Positions 18,001 through 29,170 of a stretch of 64,000 nt of DNA are shown here, one piece after another. Numbering within the stretch: the stretch's first letter is position 1; each line of letters starts with the position of its first letter. The DNA is taken from assembly GCA_015183035.1 (NCBI GenBank), contig JACZZP010000013.1:1178001-1242000 (forward strand). Reading direction: 5' to 3'. Position numbers and translations under genes: made by a program. This stretch comes from Meloidogyne chitwoodi (lineage: Eukaryota > Nematoda > Chromadorea > Rhabditida > Meloidogynidae). Under the pieces are notes generated by a model, which saw only the letters and a list, made by a program, of their open reading frames with translations, made no database searches and was not told the origin of the DNA.

Positions 18001-21000
18001 CGTACAGCTTTAAATCTACCTAGATAGCCTATATTAATATTATTCACCGATTGTATCACTAAGTAAGCTATTACATATAGTACGATATCATAAATACTAT
18101 GTAAATTATATAACTGGAAATTAATGTATTTTCTCGACTTTTTAATTGGGGTTAGTTGTATGAGTAGTTTACAAATTAAAGAATTATTTTCAATAACATT
18201 AGATAATCTCTCCAAAAAACTAAAGTTGTTTTATAATTAATTATTATTTATTAGTATAAGCAAGTCAACAAATAATTTAATTTCACATATATAGAGTAAT
18301 GGACGCATATATGTATTAATTTCGAGACACAGAAAATTAGAGGGACATGTATTAAAATTTGGACGCAAAGCTTTAATAGTACACGCTTATTAATATTGGG
18401 ACGCAAACATTTTAATAGAGGCATGTCTAAATAGGAGACATTCCAAGCTTCGCTGCGGCCATCGTTCCGCTCGACATTCCCGGCATCCTTTGCAGTGGCA
18501 AAACTTTTTTCTGCTAAGATACATGAGGACTAGCCTAAGTAATCGCTTAAAATAAGCCTGTTATTTTCAATAAACTGTTTTAGGCTCAGCTCATAGTGAA
18601 GCGATATAATAATTTTAGTGTCATTCAACTCAGCTTGACGAGCTTTTCGAATGACATATTTGTTCAGAAGGGAGTCTTGACATTATGACACAATTTTATC
18701 AAAATATGCACACGATAAGTATCGAAAAATCGCACACATATTCGAAAGTCCAAAAATATGCACTGAATTTGTACCAAAAATGCGCCTTAAAATAAATATT
18801 GGTACTTTCCTGTTATCTCCCCCCATTCCTTTTTCAACTCAAAATGGTCAATGGACATAATGGTCAAAAATTCATTAATAAGGATTAAATTAATATTTAT
18901 ATACATAAATACATATGATCCAGAATCTGCTGCTAACACTCAAAAGATTGAGAGACTTTGGGGTTCAGTGAAGTGGAGAAATAAAAAACATCGGGGCACA
19001 ATAAGGCATCATTTGGAAAGTTATTTAGCAGAATTTATGTGCAGACAAGAAGCGAAAGATGAAAGCTTTTTTGAATGGATTCTTAAAAAGATTTCTGACA
19101 TTTGGCCTCCGAAATAATGTTTTATTTTTCCTTCATTTTTCGTAAATACTTACTAGTTAATTTAATGCTTATTAATGAATTTTTGACCATTATGTCCATT
19201 GACCATTTTGAGTTGAAAAAGGAATGGGGGGAGATAACAGGAAAGTACCTAAATATTAAAAGATTATCATAATTTCACAATTGCATAAAGTATTTTAGTA
19301 AATTTTCAGATTAAAACCATATCGGCCTTAAAACTAAGCAGCAAAACAGCATTTCTGAGCTTTACTTATTACAAACATGCATTTACAAGCGTTTTTAGAA
19401 GCATATTCACCATAATCACAGTTAAAGACACAGTAACCGACTTGACGCAGTTTTCACTGAACACAAAATTGGATTGAACGATATAGGTACTTCCAGTTAT
19501 GAGGCTATAGAGAAAAGTAACATGCTGCACAAATTAGTTTAATAATTATTCCGGAGGCACGAAAAATACAATTTTTTCAAAAATGACAAATTCATACAAA
19601 CTTCTTTTCGATACGTTTACCGTCAAAGAAATTCGTACAAATAACTATCAGCATGTGACAATGTGTGACGTTGTTCTAGCAGAGATATTAACGTTTTGAA
19701 TTCGTCCGGACATACTTGAAATACGGAATTGTAAGTAAAAATCATTATACATTAAATAACACACTACTTCTCTCATTTTAACTGCTTAAAAAACTTAAAT
19801 GGTACGCGATGGAGAAATTATATATAAGATGTCATCAGCGATCAAACCAAAAAATGTCAAGTCGCATCTTTGTCGCTATTCATCAGTAATCTATCGAGGA
19901 ACAATAAACCTCCAGAACAAGAAAAATAAATATGCAAAAATGTGTTAATTTTTGATACAAACACTTGAAAAACCATAGTAGAGAGTAAGCTAATTTTTGT
20001 GCGCGAAGAATTTTTTTAATTAATAAATGAAGATCATTCAAAAGAGCTCGTCAAGCTGAATTGAATAACATTAAAATAATAGCGATTGTACTGTCTCGGG
20101 CAGACTTATTGTAGCACAAAAAGACAATAAAATAAAACTGATGAAAAATCACAGATAAAATCAATTGTTAGACAAAATCTAATATCATATTCGTGATCAG
20201 CGCCCTCAATAACCCCGGGATACAAAGGTTCACGGAAAAATAAAATTTTTTCGAGATCCCAACTCCAAACAATTGCCAAAATAATCAAATTAATTAAGGA
20301 TTGGAATTGAAAAGGAGAACAAACTTAAGTAGATACAAATTCCCAGAGTATTTGTATATTCGAAAATATACAATTTTTGAAGTAATCGAGGTTAAGTAGT
20401 CTTTTCAAGTTTATCAAACCCTATAAACTAAACTGATAATTTTGAAATTTATGGTTATCCTTTTTCACTTCTTCCTATCTTTCATTATTTTTTTAGTACC
20501 CAATTCTGCTTTGCTCCTGGCAAGTAGATAAATCCTTATTTTTTGTTAAATAATTCCCCATTCCCAAAATTTTTTAAATCCTTGTAATGTATTTTATGAC
20601 AACCTGTTTCACTTTTTTACACTTGCGAATGTTTGAATAAAAATTTATTATTTTTAGACTTAACAACAGAAAAATTTGGGAAAATTGAAGAAGTGAAAAA
20701 GATTAATCATAAAATTCAAAATTATCTAAACTGTAAACACTATTTTAAAATTCAAAAACAATTAAAGATAACAATCCCAATACCAAAAGACTACAAGCTT
20801 AACTAAAAGAATTCATCAGTAAAATAAAATGTTTGAGAGTAATGTCGACTAGGAAATTGTTGGAAAATATTGAGATGAAGTGAGTGCGTTATTGGAAATC
20901 AATATATTCGCACACATCTCTGGCAGACGAGGTGGAAAAGAAAAATGTTTAAAAAATAGTATACTCAGGGTTAGCTGTAAAATCCAAGTACGTACTAACA

Positions 21001-21977
21001 TATCAACGAAAATGTTATCGTATAATAATGATTATCTGGTGTGATGAATAAATGCAGTATGTTATTCAAACATAATATAACATAGGAAACCCGCATGACA
21101 AAGTAGGGGAAAAGCGTAGAAAGATACATTTCCGCTAAAGTCCAATTATCTAATAAAAAATATACTTACTCGGAATATCCTGCCTTTTTGAGCACATCTG
21201 CAGACAAAGAATGCGCAAAACGGAACCTATCTCTTTCTGTATCAGCGACTTTCTGGAACGAATCTTTAAGCTTGCTGTTTTCATCGTCGAACAGCCCAAT
21301 AACGCTCATATCATCGCTATCAACAAACTTCTCAAATTCCTTCACTGTTTTTAGTTCCTTTGAACTTGGACCGGACTGTCCTCGCATATACTAAAGAAAA
21401 AATTAATTGTTCCAAGAGTTTTGTTGTCAAATTAAAAAAAACTAAAAAATAATGCTGACTGAAACAATAGTGAAAAGTAATTCCATTTAGTCTAGTAAAA
21501 ACAAAATATTTAATAATTACCTTTACAATACCCTCAGCTTCACGTGGACCTTCATATTCTGCCGAGACTTCGCCACGTCTGAAGATTTTAAGCGTCGGGA
21601 AGCCTCCAACTCCAAACTTGTCACAGGTCGCCTTCTCAGCAGTGCAATCAACCTTGAAATATGAAATAAAAAGATCTTAAGACATAAAATAAAAATATTC
21701 AACCTTAATAAGAATAATCGGCGGATCATTACTCTTTAATTTAGTAGCAGCCTTTTCATAATCAGGAGCCAACTAAAAATGTTTTTCTTAAAAATTTGTA
21801 TAATTAATCAACCTTTTTACAATGTCCACACCATGGAGCATAAAATTCAACTAGAGCTATGTCGTGATTTTGTATTTCTTTATCAAAATTTGTATCCGTG
21901 TATACAAGAACATTGCTTGAAATAACTAGAGAAGCGAAGTTAAATAAAAAGAATAAATATAATACTTCTTGAAACAT
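15068..21977 (-). CDS. pdi-3: Protein disulfide isomerase ERp57/PDIA3 type
   Basis: ER-lumen thiol-disulfide oxidoreductase with a-b-b'-a' layout. Signal peptide [20 protein letters not shown]. First thioredoxin domain: [16 protein letters not shown] (near 21840), then [20 protein letters not shown] and [11 protein letters not shown], all ERp57-like. The b domain has [18 protein letters not shown] and RFRFAHS (21387-21166). The b' exons include [13 protein letters not shown] and [20 protein letters not shown], the latter nearly identical to ERp57 [17 protein letters not shown]. The second active site [20 protein letters not shown] lies near 16040, followed by [24 protein letters not shown] sequence. 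The C-terminus is lysine-rich ([13 protein letters not shown]) and ends PSDEL, a KDEL-like retrieval signal with Ser at the first position. Both CGHC sites are intact. The b-b' intron is about 3.35 kb and another intron is about 0.8 kb; both hold transposons. Confidence 0.93.
16318..16946. mobile_element. Non-autonomous TIR element (MITE), GG..CC ends, 9 bp target duplication
   Basis: Lies in a pdi-3 intron. The left end GGAAAACCTTTCGAATACTGG and the right end (reverse complement GGTAAACCTTTCGAATACTGG) start a long inverted repeat of over 150 bp that includes ATTCGAAAGAGCTCGTCGAGCTGA and the CCATAG..GAGTAAGCTCATTT block. The 9 bp direct repeat AATTGTATT flanks it at 16309-16317 and 16947-16955. 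It has no coding capacity. GG..CC termini with 8-9 bp duplications fit the Merlin superfamily (family knowledge). The assignment rests on ends and duplication length only. Confidence 0.85.
18290..18500. repeat. Degenerate short repeats in the large pdi-3 intron
   Basis: Diffuse repetition of GGGACGCAAA/GGGACATGT-type motifs (about 18300-18430), then a GC-richer piece CAAGCTTCGCTGCGGCCATC followed by CGACATTCCCGGCATCC. No ORF. Probably the remains of an older transposon; family not recognised. Confidence 0.3.
18600..18660. mobile_element. Solo fragment of the 16318-16946 repeat family
   Basis: ATTTTAGTGTCATTCAACTC followed by AGCTTGACGAGCTTTTCGAATGACATA matches the right arm of the 16318-16946 element (around 16853-16900) with few differences. 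Confidence 0.6.
18801..19249 (+). mobile_element. Merlin-like TIR element with 8 bp target duplication
   Basis: Perfect inverted repeats of about 82 bp (longer with mismatches). The left begins GGTACTTTCCTGTTATCTCC at 18801 and the right ends with its exact complement at 19249. The 8 bp direct repeat TAAATATT lies at 18793-18800 and 19250-19257. Total 449 bp. It encloses a transposase C-terminal fragment (next entry). The very high arm identity suggests recent activity. Confidence 0.88.
18851..19117 (+). pseudogene. Transposase C-terminal fragment (ISXO2/Merlin-type DDE)
   Basis: An 88-residue open frame whose informative part is [20 protein letters not shown] followed by [18 protein letters not shown] and [16 protein letters not shown]. 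The H/N-T-Q-x-IE-x-LW motif carries the last catalytic Glu of the DDE triad in ISXO2/IS1016/Merlin-type transposases, and the [10 protein letters not shown] segment fits the end of that domain. The N-terminal Zn ribbon and first two Asp residues are absent. The apparent start lies in the inverted repeat, so this is a deletion derivative and cannot be a whole transposase. Confidence 0.65.
19965..20090. mobile_element. Degenerate fragment of the 16318-16946 repeat family
   Basis: AAACCATAGTAGAGAGTAAG (19971 on) corresponds to AAACCATAGGGGGGAGTAAG in the intact element. ATCATTCAAAAGAGCTCGTC (from about 20034) corresponds to its second ATTCRAAAGAGCTC motif. Ends not defined. Confidence 0.5.
20450..20720. 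mobile_element. Degenerate relative of the 22041-22553 element
   Basis: Inverted copies of TTTTTCACTTCTTC (about 20460 and 20690) flank sequence resembling the interior of the 22041-22553 element: GGCAAGTAGATAAAT versus GGCAAGTAAGAAAT, and CACTTTTTTACACTTGCGAA versus CACTATTTTATCCTTGCGAA. No reading frame remains. Confidence 0.45.
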
Positions 21978-22040
21978 CTAAAAAATTAGAATAAACAGAA
22001 AATTTCTCAAAAATCATAAATTTTCAACAATAAATAAATC

Positions 22041-22553
22041 GGTAATAATTAAGTTGGTATTCCTCATTTTTTTCTTTTCCTATTTTTTCATTTTTTCCTC
22101 TTTTTTTTTGCTTCGGGCAAGTAAGAAATATTAATTTTTTGGTATATAACAAGTATGAGAAATTTGAGAAGTCTCATATTCTAATTTTATTATTTTTTTT
22201 TTTGCAATATGGAACAACTTAAAAATTTTAAATTTTTTGATCTACATGAAAAACTACGTTTGAGCGACAACGATTTTGATGCATGGCTCGAGGAGCTTGG
22301 ACTTCTTCATGGAAAACGAACCTGTCATAAATGTGGAGGTAGAACAACTGTCATGGCTGTCGAGCGCAAATCCTTTGGTGATATTTCAAATGTATTTTAT
22401 AATTTTTGGCACCATGTTTCACTATTTTATCCTTGCGAACGTGAATAAAAATTAATTTTTTGATTGTATTACTTGCCCGAAGCAAAAAAAAAAGAGGAAA
22501 AAATGAAAAAATAGGAAAAGAAAAAAATGAGGAATACCAACTTAATTATTACC
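22041..22553 (+). mobile_element. Merlin-like TIR element with 8 bp target duplication
   Basis: Inverted repeats of about 85-100 bp. The left begins GGTAATAATTAAGTTGGTAT at 22041 and the right ends with its complement at 22553. The arms share GCTTCGGGCAAGTAA. The 8 bp direct repeat AATAAATC is at 22033-22040 and 22554-22561. It carries a transposase-like N-terminal ORF (next entry) and lies between the divergent pdi-3 and ubiquilin starts. Confidence 0.87.
22209..22448 (+). pseudogene. Transposase N-terminal fragment with zinc-ribbon half
   Basis: A 79-residue ORF inside the element. LSDNDFDAWLEELGLLHGKR is followed by TCHKCGGRTTVMAVERKSF, like the start of ISXO2/Merlin-type transposases, which open with a W-L-..-GL-..-C-x-x-C-G zinc ribbon. 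Only one CxxC pair is present. After GDISNVF the sequence becomes unrelated (YNFWHHVSLFYPCERE) and stops, so the DDE domain has been deleted. It could be a non-functional relic, or a DNA-binding domain kept without catalysis. Confidence 0.55.
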
Positions 22554-22561
22554 AATAAATC

Positions 22562-23004
22562 TAACATCAAAATTCAAATAAAAAATTATTATTAGGAAAA
22601 CAAAATTTTTAATATGGAATTGTACATGTGGAAATAGGCAAAAATGGTTTATTTAATACAAATAATGATTTTAGAAAATGAAAAGGGTACTTTAATTTTG
22701 AAATATTTTGATATGAAATGCTTTGAAAATCTCTAAAATTTGCACACATTACAAAAAAAGTATTTACATAAATACAATTGGCTAGAAACAGATTATTTTA
22801 CGTCAACCTTAACGTATTTTATTTTATAAAAAGACAGATAGTAATGAAATAGTACAGGAATGAAGAAAAAGAAAATTGTTGCATGAATGTTTTAAAGCGA
22901 ATTTAAGCTACTGTATTAATAATTTTACATTGAAGCAAAACCGATAATTTTTCTTTTTTCCATAATTGTATTTTTTATAGACTTCTATTCATACTTGAAA
23001 AATT
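22562..23004. other. Intergenic region upstream of ubiquilin
   Basis: Contains the promoter/5' UTR for ubql-1. A short T-run and an acceptor-like TTTTTTATAG lie 20-30 nt before the ATG, possibly a 5' UTR intron or trans-splice site. Nothing else seen. Confidence 0.4.
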
Positions 23005-25345
23005 ATGGCTGATTCTGGAAGTGATGATGAAACTGTTAAGCTAATTGAGCTTAAGATAAAAACAATTAAAGATACGTACCAATTAACTGTTCGGGAAAAT
23101 TCAAATATTGAAAAAGTAAGTTTTTTTAATTTTTTCTTCTGTAAAACTTTTCAAATACTTCAGTTAAAAGTACAACTTTCTGAAAAAGTCAATCAACCGA
23201 TAGGAATGATTTGTTTAATATTTTCTGGAAAAATTCTTAAAGATCATGAGACTTTAAAGGAGCATAAAATTGTTGATGGTAAGTGGTATAGTTATTTTAT
23301 ATATTTTTTTGCATATCTAATATGTATAAGGAAAATTAAAAATATTTTATTGTGAAAATTTTCTTGTTAAATTTGCAGTGGATTATAACTTTATTATCCA
23401 GGAATGGTTATCCATATGGTGATTAAAAATACACCGACTACAACATCACGTGAGTCTACTCCTTCCTCTGCCTCTTCCATGGCAGGAGCACAAACAAATA
23501 CAACTGCCATGGCTCCAGGTTCTGCGCCTAATGCTGGCTCTTTTGGTGGAATTGGGTCAATTTTAAGCAATCCTATGGTTCGAGATATGATGAATAGTCC
23601 TCTAATGGAGAAGTAAATAAAAGATTTTTTTGTTAAATTATATTTTGTTTTAATAATGATTTTTTGTTATAGTTAATTTCTTTTAGTCTTCTTAGCAACC
23701 CAAATATGGCAGAAATGGTTCGCAATATGTTAGCGGAAAATCCTCAATTTCAACAAATAATCCAGAACAATCCAGACTTGGGTCATATTCTCAACGATCC
23801 TCGAATTATACAACAAACTTTGGAAATGGTTCAAAATCCTAATATGTTTAATGAATTAATGCGAAATCATGACCAAGCTATTCGTAACATTCAAGTAATT
23901 TTTTATTAAATATTTTTGTACATTTTAATTTTAGGGAATTCCTGGTGGTGAGGCAGCCCTTCATCGAATGTATCAAGAAGTACAAGAACCGTTGATGAAT
24001 TCTGTTCTTGGTGATACTGGTACAGGAAGTCAATACGCATCAAATAATTCAGAACGAAATGGAACACAAAATAGCTCTCAAAATGGTTTGTTTATAAAAA
24101 TTTAACCTACAATAAGCTTCTTTATTTTGTTTGATCCTATTTCAGTTCAACAATATAGAGATGTATTAGGGGAATTTTTTTATAAATTTATTCACTATCT
24201 CCTCTAATATTTTTTTCTTTTTCCGAAAAAAGTATGTTGTTTTCAGCTTCCTCTCGAAGTCAACATGCCGGAATAGAAAATGCAGAGGCTTTGCCTAACC
24301 CTTGGTCTCGTGTTGTGAACCAACCACCCCAACAGGCTGCTGGTGGTGCGGGTGCTGCTACTGCTGGAGGAACGACAACAGCGACGGGAGGCTTTCCATT
24401 TGGTATATTATTATATCATTATTTTTATTATCTTTTTAAGCTATGATGAATACTCCTGGGATGCAAAGTTTGATGCGCCAAATAATCTCCAATCCATCAA
24501 CGTTCCAAAATTTGATTAATCCAGATAATATGCAGCAATTTGGCCAAATGCTAGGAAATCCAGCTGTGGCTGAACAAATGCGCTCACTTATGAGCGGTGC
24601 AAATCCACAGCTTCTTCAAGCAGTTTCAAATCCGCGGGTTTTCAATGCTTTGACACAAATGCATCAAGCTATGCAAATACTTAATGCGGAATGTCCACAA
24701 CTTTTTCCTGGAACGTTGTATGTGATTTTGATTCTAAAACTAAAATGTCCTTGATTTAAAAATGTTTGGTCACTAAAAATTCGTTTAAATGTTTTACAGT
24801 GGTGGTGATATGCTTCAAAATTTGGGTGGTATTCTTTCCTCTGCTAATCATCAAAATCAACCCCCAACTAGTGAAGCAAGTGCTACGACCGGAGCAGCTG
24901 GAGGAAATGCAGTTCCTCAGCCTCCAGCTAATGCTAGCTCTCAAAATCCTGCTATGCCTGCTGGATTTGCGGAATTGTTGGGTTCTATTGCAATGATGAA
25001 CATGGGAAATGTATGAGTTAAAATATTATAATAATATATATTTATTTTATTATTTAAGGTGCAAAATCCTCCTGGTTCTGTTGGTGCAGAACGTCAACCC
25101 CCTGAGGAGCGTTATCGTTCACAACTTGAGCAATTAACCGCAATGGGTTTCACAGATCAACAAGCAAATGTTCAAGGCAATTATTTTTTTTAATATTATT
25201 ATTTTTATTCATATTTTTAGCACTTCTTGCAAGTTTTGGTGATATTAATATGGCTATTGAGCGTCTTTTGGCAGGTGGGTCACTTTCAACTGGAGGTGGT
25301 GATTCTTCTAATAACAATGGAGGAAATGTTGAAAGAACCGATTGA
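23005..25345 (+). CDS. ubql-1: Ubiquilin (UBL-STI1-UBA proteasome shuttle factor)
   Basis: Cytosolic/nuclear adaptor that binds ubiquitinated and hydrophobic clients and delivers them to the proteasome. Exon 1 (23005-23115) and exon 2 (23164-23278) encode a ubiquitin-like domain (IELKIKTIKDTYQLTVREN ... LIFSGKILKDHETLKEHKIV), completed by GMVIHMVIKN in the exon from 23402. STI1-type repeats follow: ILSNPMVRDMMNSPLMEK, LLSNPNMAEMVRNMLAENPQ, IIQNNPDLGHILNDPRIIQQ, and later MMNTPGMQSLMRQIISNPST and MLGNPAVAEQMRSLMSGANP. The C-terminal exons give YRSQLEQLTAMGFTDQQANV and ALLASFGDINMAIERLLAG, a UBA domain with the MGF motif. It ends VERTD. Domain order and spacing are those of ubiquilin/Dsk2. Confidence 0.95.
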
Positions 25346-26442
25346 AAAAGTAAAATTGGAAAGAAATTAAAATTTATTCTTATTATATACGTTTTTTAAA
25401 TTTTTAACTTCATTTTTCTAGTATCCCTAGAAATTGACAAATATATTAATTTTAATCCCTTATTATTATTATTATATATAAATATAAAAAGTTATTCCAT
25501 GTTTACGAGGACAAAAATAAAATTGCATTTTTATCTAAAGAAAGAACAAAAAATGGTCTTATATGTTACTTTATAAAAATCACGTAAAGTTAATTAAACG
25601 AGTAAAAAATGTTTTCTAAGAAATTTATTTAAAGAATTAAATAAAGTAGTAAAAATGGTTTTTATTGTAATAAAAATGAACAAATAAAAATGCTTAAATA
25701 ATCTTAATTTGTTCTTAATTTCTTTAGTTCTCATTTTTAATGAATAGGTATGTGTTTTTCTAACATAATTATTTTTATTTGACCTTTCCGCAATGTTTTT
25801 TATGCTTTTACTCAAATATATTTAAATGTTATATCTGCTAATTAGGTACTATATATATTACTTGTTGATAAATAATATATAACTTAAAGAAATTTTTCCC
25901 ACATTTTTCAATATTTTATATATAGCCAGGTGCAATTGAACATAGATTGTCAGGAAATAATAAACTAATAATAATTTTACTTTCAATTATCTAATGAATG
26001 ATGTGGTTTAAATATTATTATAAATTAATAATAAATATTTTTAAATGAATTTACATTATTTTTGTTTTAATCTTTGTTAATAAAAAGTTATCAATCCAAA
26101 CAGTTGCGCTTTTACTGTAAATAAAAATTAATTTTGAAGAACTAAAAAAAAGAATATTTATGTAAAACAATGTAAATTCAACCTCTTTTTTACATATAGT
26201 TACTTTTTAACAAACAAAATTTTTATTAAATAATTAAATTAAAATCATTTTCAGGTGTTTTAGTAATTTTCACCTGTCTCTCTTAATTTGAGTTTTTTAT
26301 TGTAAATATTAATATATAAATGAATTTTTAATTAATTTATCTAATATATTTTTAAAAGTTTTTTTCTAAGTATAATTTAAAAAATAATTTATTTGGGGGA
26401 ATTTTCTTTAATTTATTTTTTTAAATTTCTTTCAAAAAAAAA
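25346..26442. other. AT-rich intergenic region
   Basis: Downstream of ubiquilin (AATAAA-like motifs around 25410-25520) and upstream of the 7TM gene. No supported coding exon; the minus-strand frame at 25594-25815 is low-complexity. Confidence 0.45.
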
Positions 26443-28190
26443 ATGAATCAAAATAATTCTGATATAATTCAAAATAATGAAGAAATATTTTATATTTATA
26501 ATCTTATTTTAACTTTATTACAGCAATGTTATAGTATTATAGGTTTTATTTTTGATGCTTTTGTTACTTATATAACAATTAAAAATAAGTAATAAATTTT
26601 CAAAAATAAAATAATATTTTTAAATTTTTAATCATTTTTTATTTCTTTAATGATTTTATTTTATATCCAAATAATAATAATATTTATTTAAAAAATAAAT
26701 TAAATATTTAAAAAAAAGATATTATTTTTGCTTTTAATTTCACTTATCTAATTTTTAAAAATTTAATTAAATATTATATTTTTTTTATAAAATTATTTTT
26801 ATTTTTAAAAAGATCATTACATAAAAGTTATGGTTATTTATTAGGAATATGTTCATTTTTAAATACTTTAATGGATACTACAAATTTTTTACCAACTTTT
26901 CTTGTTTTAACAAAAAAACAAATTTCAATGGAAAAATGTTTTTGGTTACAAGCTTATGGTTCAATTCTTGATATAAATGCTCCTTTTTGTTTACTTTTTA
27001 TTAGTATTGATAGACTTATTTCTTTTATACAACCAATTTTGTAAAATAATAATAAAATTATTAAATATTAAAAAATAAATAAATATTTAATTTAAATTAA
27101 TTTATTTTTTATAATTCCTTTAAATTAAATTTTAATTATAATAAATGATAAAATAAGAGAATATAATAATATATAATTATTATAAAAGGCTGGCTATATT
27201 TCTTTCAAGCCTAGATAATTAATTAAAAAGAAAAATCTTTTTGTGGAGTGGTGGTTAAGTGGATTAAAGCCCTGCTCTCGATATCTCTCAGGATAAATCC
27301 AATTAAATATTTATTTTATATTTTCTGAGATGAATCTGTCGATTTATTTTATCACATTTCTCAAAAATTGGAAATTTCAAAAATATAAAATATTTTTTAG
27401 AATTAAAAAAAAATAATATTTATTAATTTAAGTTATTTAAATTGTTCAAAGAAAAATGCTCTACTATATGTTTTATTAGCAAATTCTATTTCAATGTTTT
27501 ATGTTTTAATTGTTGGATTTTTTACTTATAAAAAAATATTAGAAAATAATAAGTTAGTTTGTTTAAATTATTTATTTTTTATTTAAAGTATTTTAACATT
27601 TTGTGAGCCTGGTGATATTTTTCTTGATGAAATACAAAATATACTTTCATATTCATTAATTATACCTATTTTTATTTCATTAATTATTTATTTGATAATT
27701 TTAAAATTAATTAAAGGTAAATTAATTTAATTAATTTAAATTAATTTTAATTAAATATTTAGTAAATATTAATAAATTAAAAATTAATAAAATGACTGAA
27801 CAAATAAAAATTAATCGTCAAATAATTAAATCACTTTTATTAATTGTTTCAATTATTGTTGTTAGTTATTTAATTTTTAGTATTTCTTTACAATTAGCTC
27901 CTTTAATTATTTCTGATTTAAATAATCAATATTTAATTATTCATCTTTCTGGTCAACTTTTAGCCATTTCTAGTATTATAGATGCTCCTGTTTTATATTT
28001 TTGCAGGTAAAAAATATCTAAAAAATATTTTTTAATTATTTTATTTTTTAGTAGTGAATATCGTAAAGCAATTCAAAAAGATTTACCTTTAATTAAAAAA
28101 TTAGCAAAAAAGTTTAATTGGAAAATTGAAGATTCAACAAAAATAAAGTCTATAATAATTCTTAAATCATTTAAAAAATTAGAAAAATAA
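26443..28190 (+). CDS. Nematode srsx-like 7TM chemoreceptor
   Basis: Plasma-membrane serpentine receptor, probably chemosensory. Exons give seven hydrophobic segments: TM1 in NLILTLLQQCYSIIGFIFDA; TM2 in SYGYLLGICSFLNTLMD; TM3 in WLQAYGSILDINAPFCLLFI followed by SIDRLISFIQPIF; TM4 in LLYVLLANSISMFYVLIVGF; TM5 in YSLIIPIFISLIIYLIIL; TM6 in IIKSLLLIVSIIVVSYLIFS; TM7 in LAISSIIDAPVLYF. The DRLISFIQPI motif after TM3, the NRQIIKSL segment before TM6 and the DAPVLYF..SEYRKAI ending are typical of the Srsx GPCR family. Start chosen as the first ATG of the TM1 frame. About six exons. The intron at about 27043-27430 carries a tRNA A-box-like sequence near 27245. The ligand cannot be inferred. Confidence 0.8.
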
Positions 28191-28386
28191 TATTTATTTT
28201 TTTTAATTTAATAAAAATGTACTTTATTTTTATGTACTTTTAATGTAAATAAGTCTATTAAATATTAATTTAATAAAATAGTGCAAATATATTAATAAAA
28301 TTTGCTATAGACATATTAATTTGTAAAAATAATTAATATAAAATAATTATAATTTTTTAAAAAATATTTATTTTTAATTAAAAAAA

Positions 28387-28994
28387 ATGTTATTATTTAG
28401 AATAATATTTTTAATTTTTTTTATTTTTAATATTTTTCAAAATGTATTATCAATGGATAAAGAAGAAGAAAATGAAATAAAAAAGAATGTATTATTTTAT
28501 ATTATAATTTAATTTAATTAATTATATTAAAATTAAAAAGAAAAAAATTATCCCACAATTTATTAATTAAAATAATATTTAATTATTTTAAATAATTTAT
28601 TTCTCTAATTTTAATTATAAAAAATTAAAAAAAAATAATAATTAAATATATAATTATTTTTAAAAAATAGCTTATAATTAATTTGTTTAAATTACAAACA
28701 AATTTACTTCATTTTCAACTAGAATTTGATAAAAAATATTGGGATAAAAATGAAAATGAAAATTATCAAAATTGGATAGAATTAAATAAATTTTTTGATG
28801 AAAATTTAGTTAAAGAAATTAGAGGTGTTTTAAATAAAGGAATAAAATATTTAGAAGAAAAAAATCTTTTAAATAATTTAAATAATCATCCTCTTAAAAA
28901 ATTAATTTTTGAAATTGAACATTTAAATAAAATAATGAAAGATATTTTAAAAAAAGAAAGAAAAATGCCAATGTATTTATTTATTTTAAATTAA
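28387..28994 (+). CDS. Secreted helical orphan protein (or 5' half of a larger gene)
   Basis: Exon 1 (28387-28485) encodes a strong signal peptide, MLLFRIIFLIFFIFNIFQNV, then SMDKEEENEIKKN and a GTATTA donor. After an intron ending near 28669 (..AAAAAATAG) the frame continues LIINLFKLQTNLLHFQLEFD, KYWDKNENENYQNWIELNKF, NKGIKYLEEKNLL, and ends KMPMYLFILN with a stop. Highly charged and predicted helical, with few cysteines and no recognised domain. Because a further coding stretch of similar character lies past the transposon at 29066-29768, this may be the first half of one longer gene. Signal peptide plus lineage-restricted sequence is compatible with an effector, but nothing here shows that. 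Confidence 0.5.
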
Positions 28995-29170
28995 TTAATT
29001 TAAAAAAGTTGAGAAATATTCTTTAGTAAATTAAATTATTTCTCAGAGATTATAGTAGTACATAGTAGTGCTGCCCCGTTAGCGAAATTTACCGTAAGCC
29101 GTAATCCGTAACCGTAATTTACCACCGTAAACCGTTACCGTAAACCGTAAGAACCGTAATTTTTTAAATT

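Noticed and set aside
20106..20288. Minus-strand 60-residue open frame
   Set aside because: Isolated inside the large pdi-3 intron, no homology recognised, no matching splice partner.
27240..27330. tRNA A-box-like sequence (GGTGGTTAAGTGGATTAAAG) in an srsx intron
   Set aside because: No pairing acceptor stem, no convincing anticodon arm and no good B box with TTC loop. Not reported as a tRNA.
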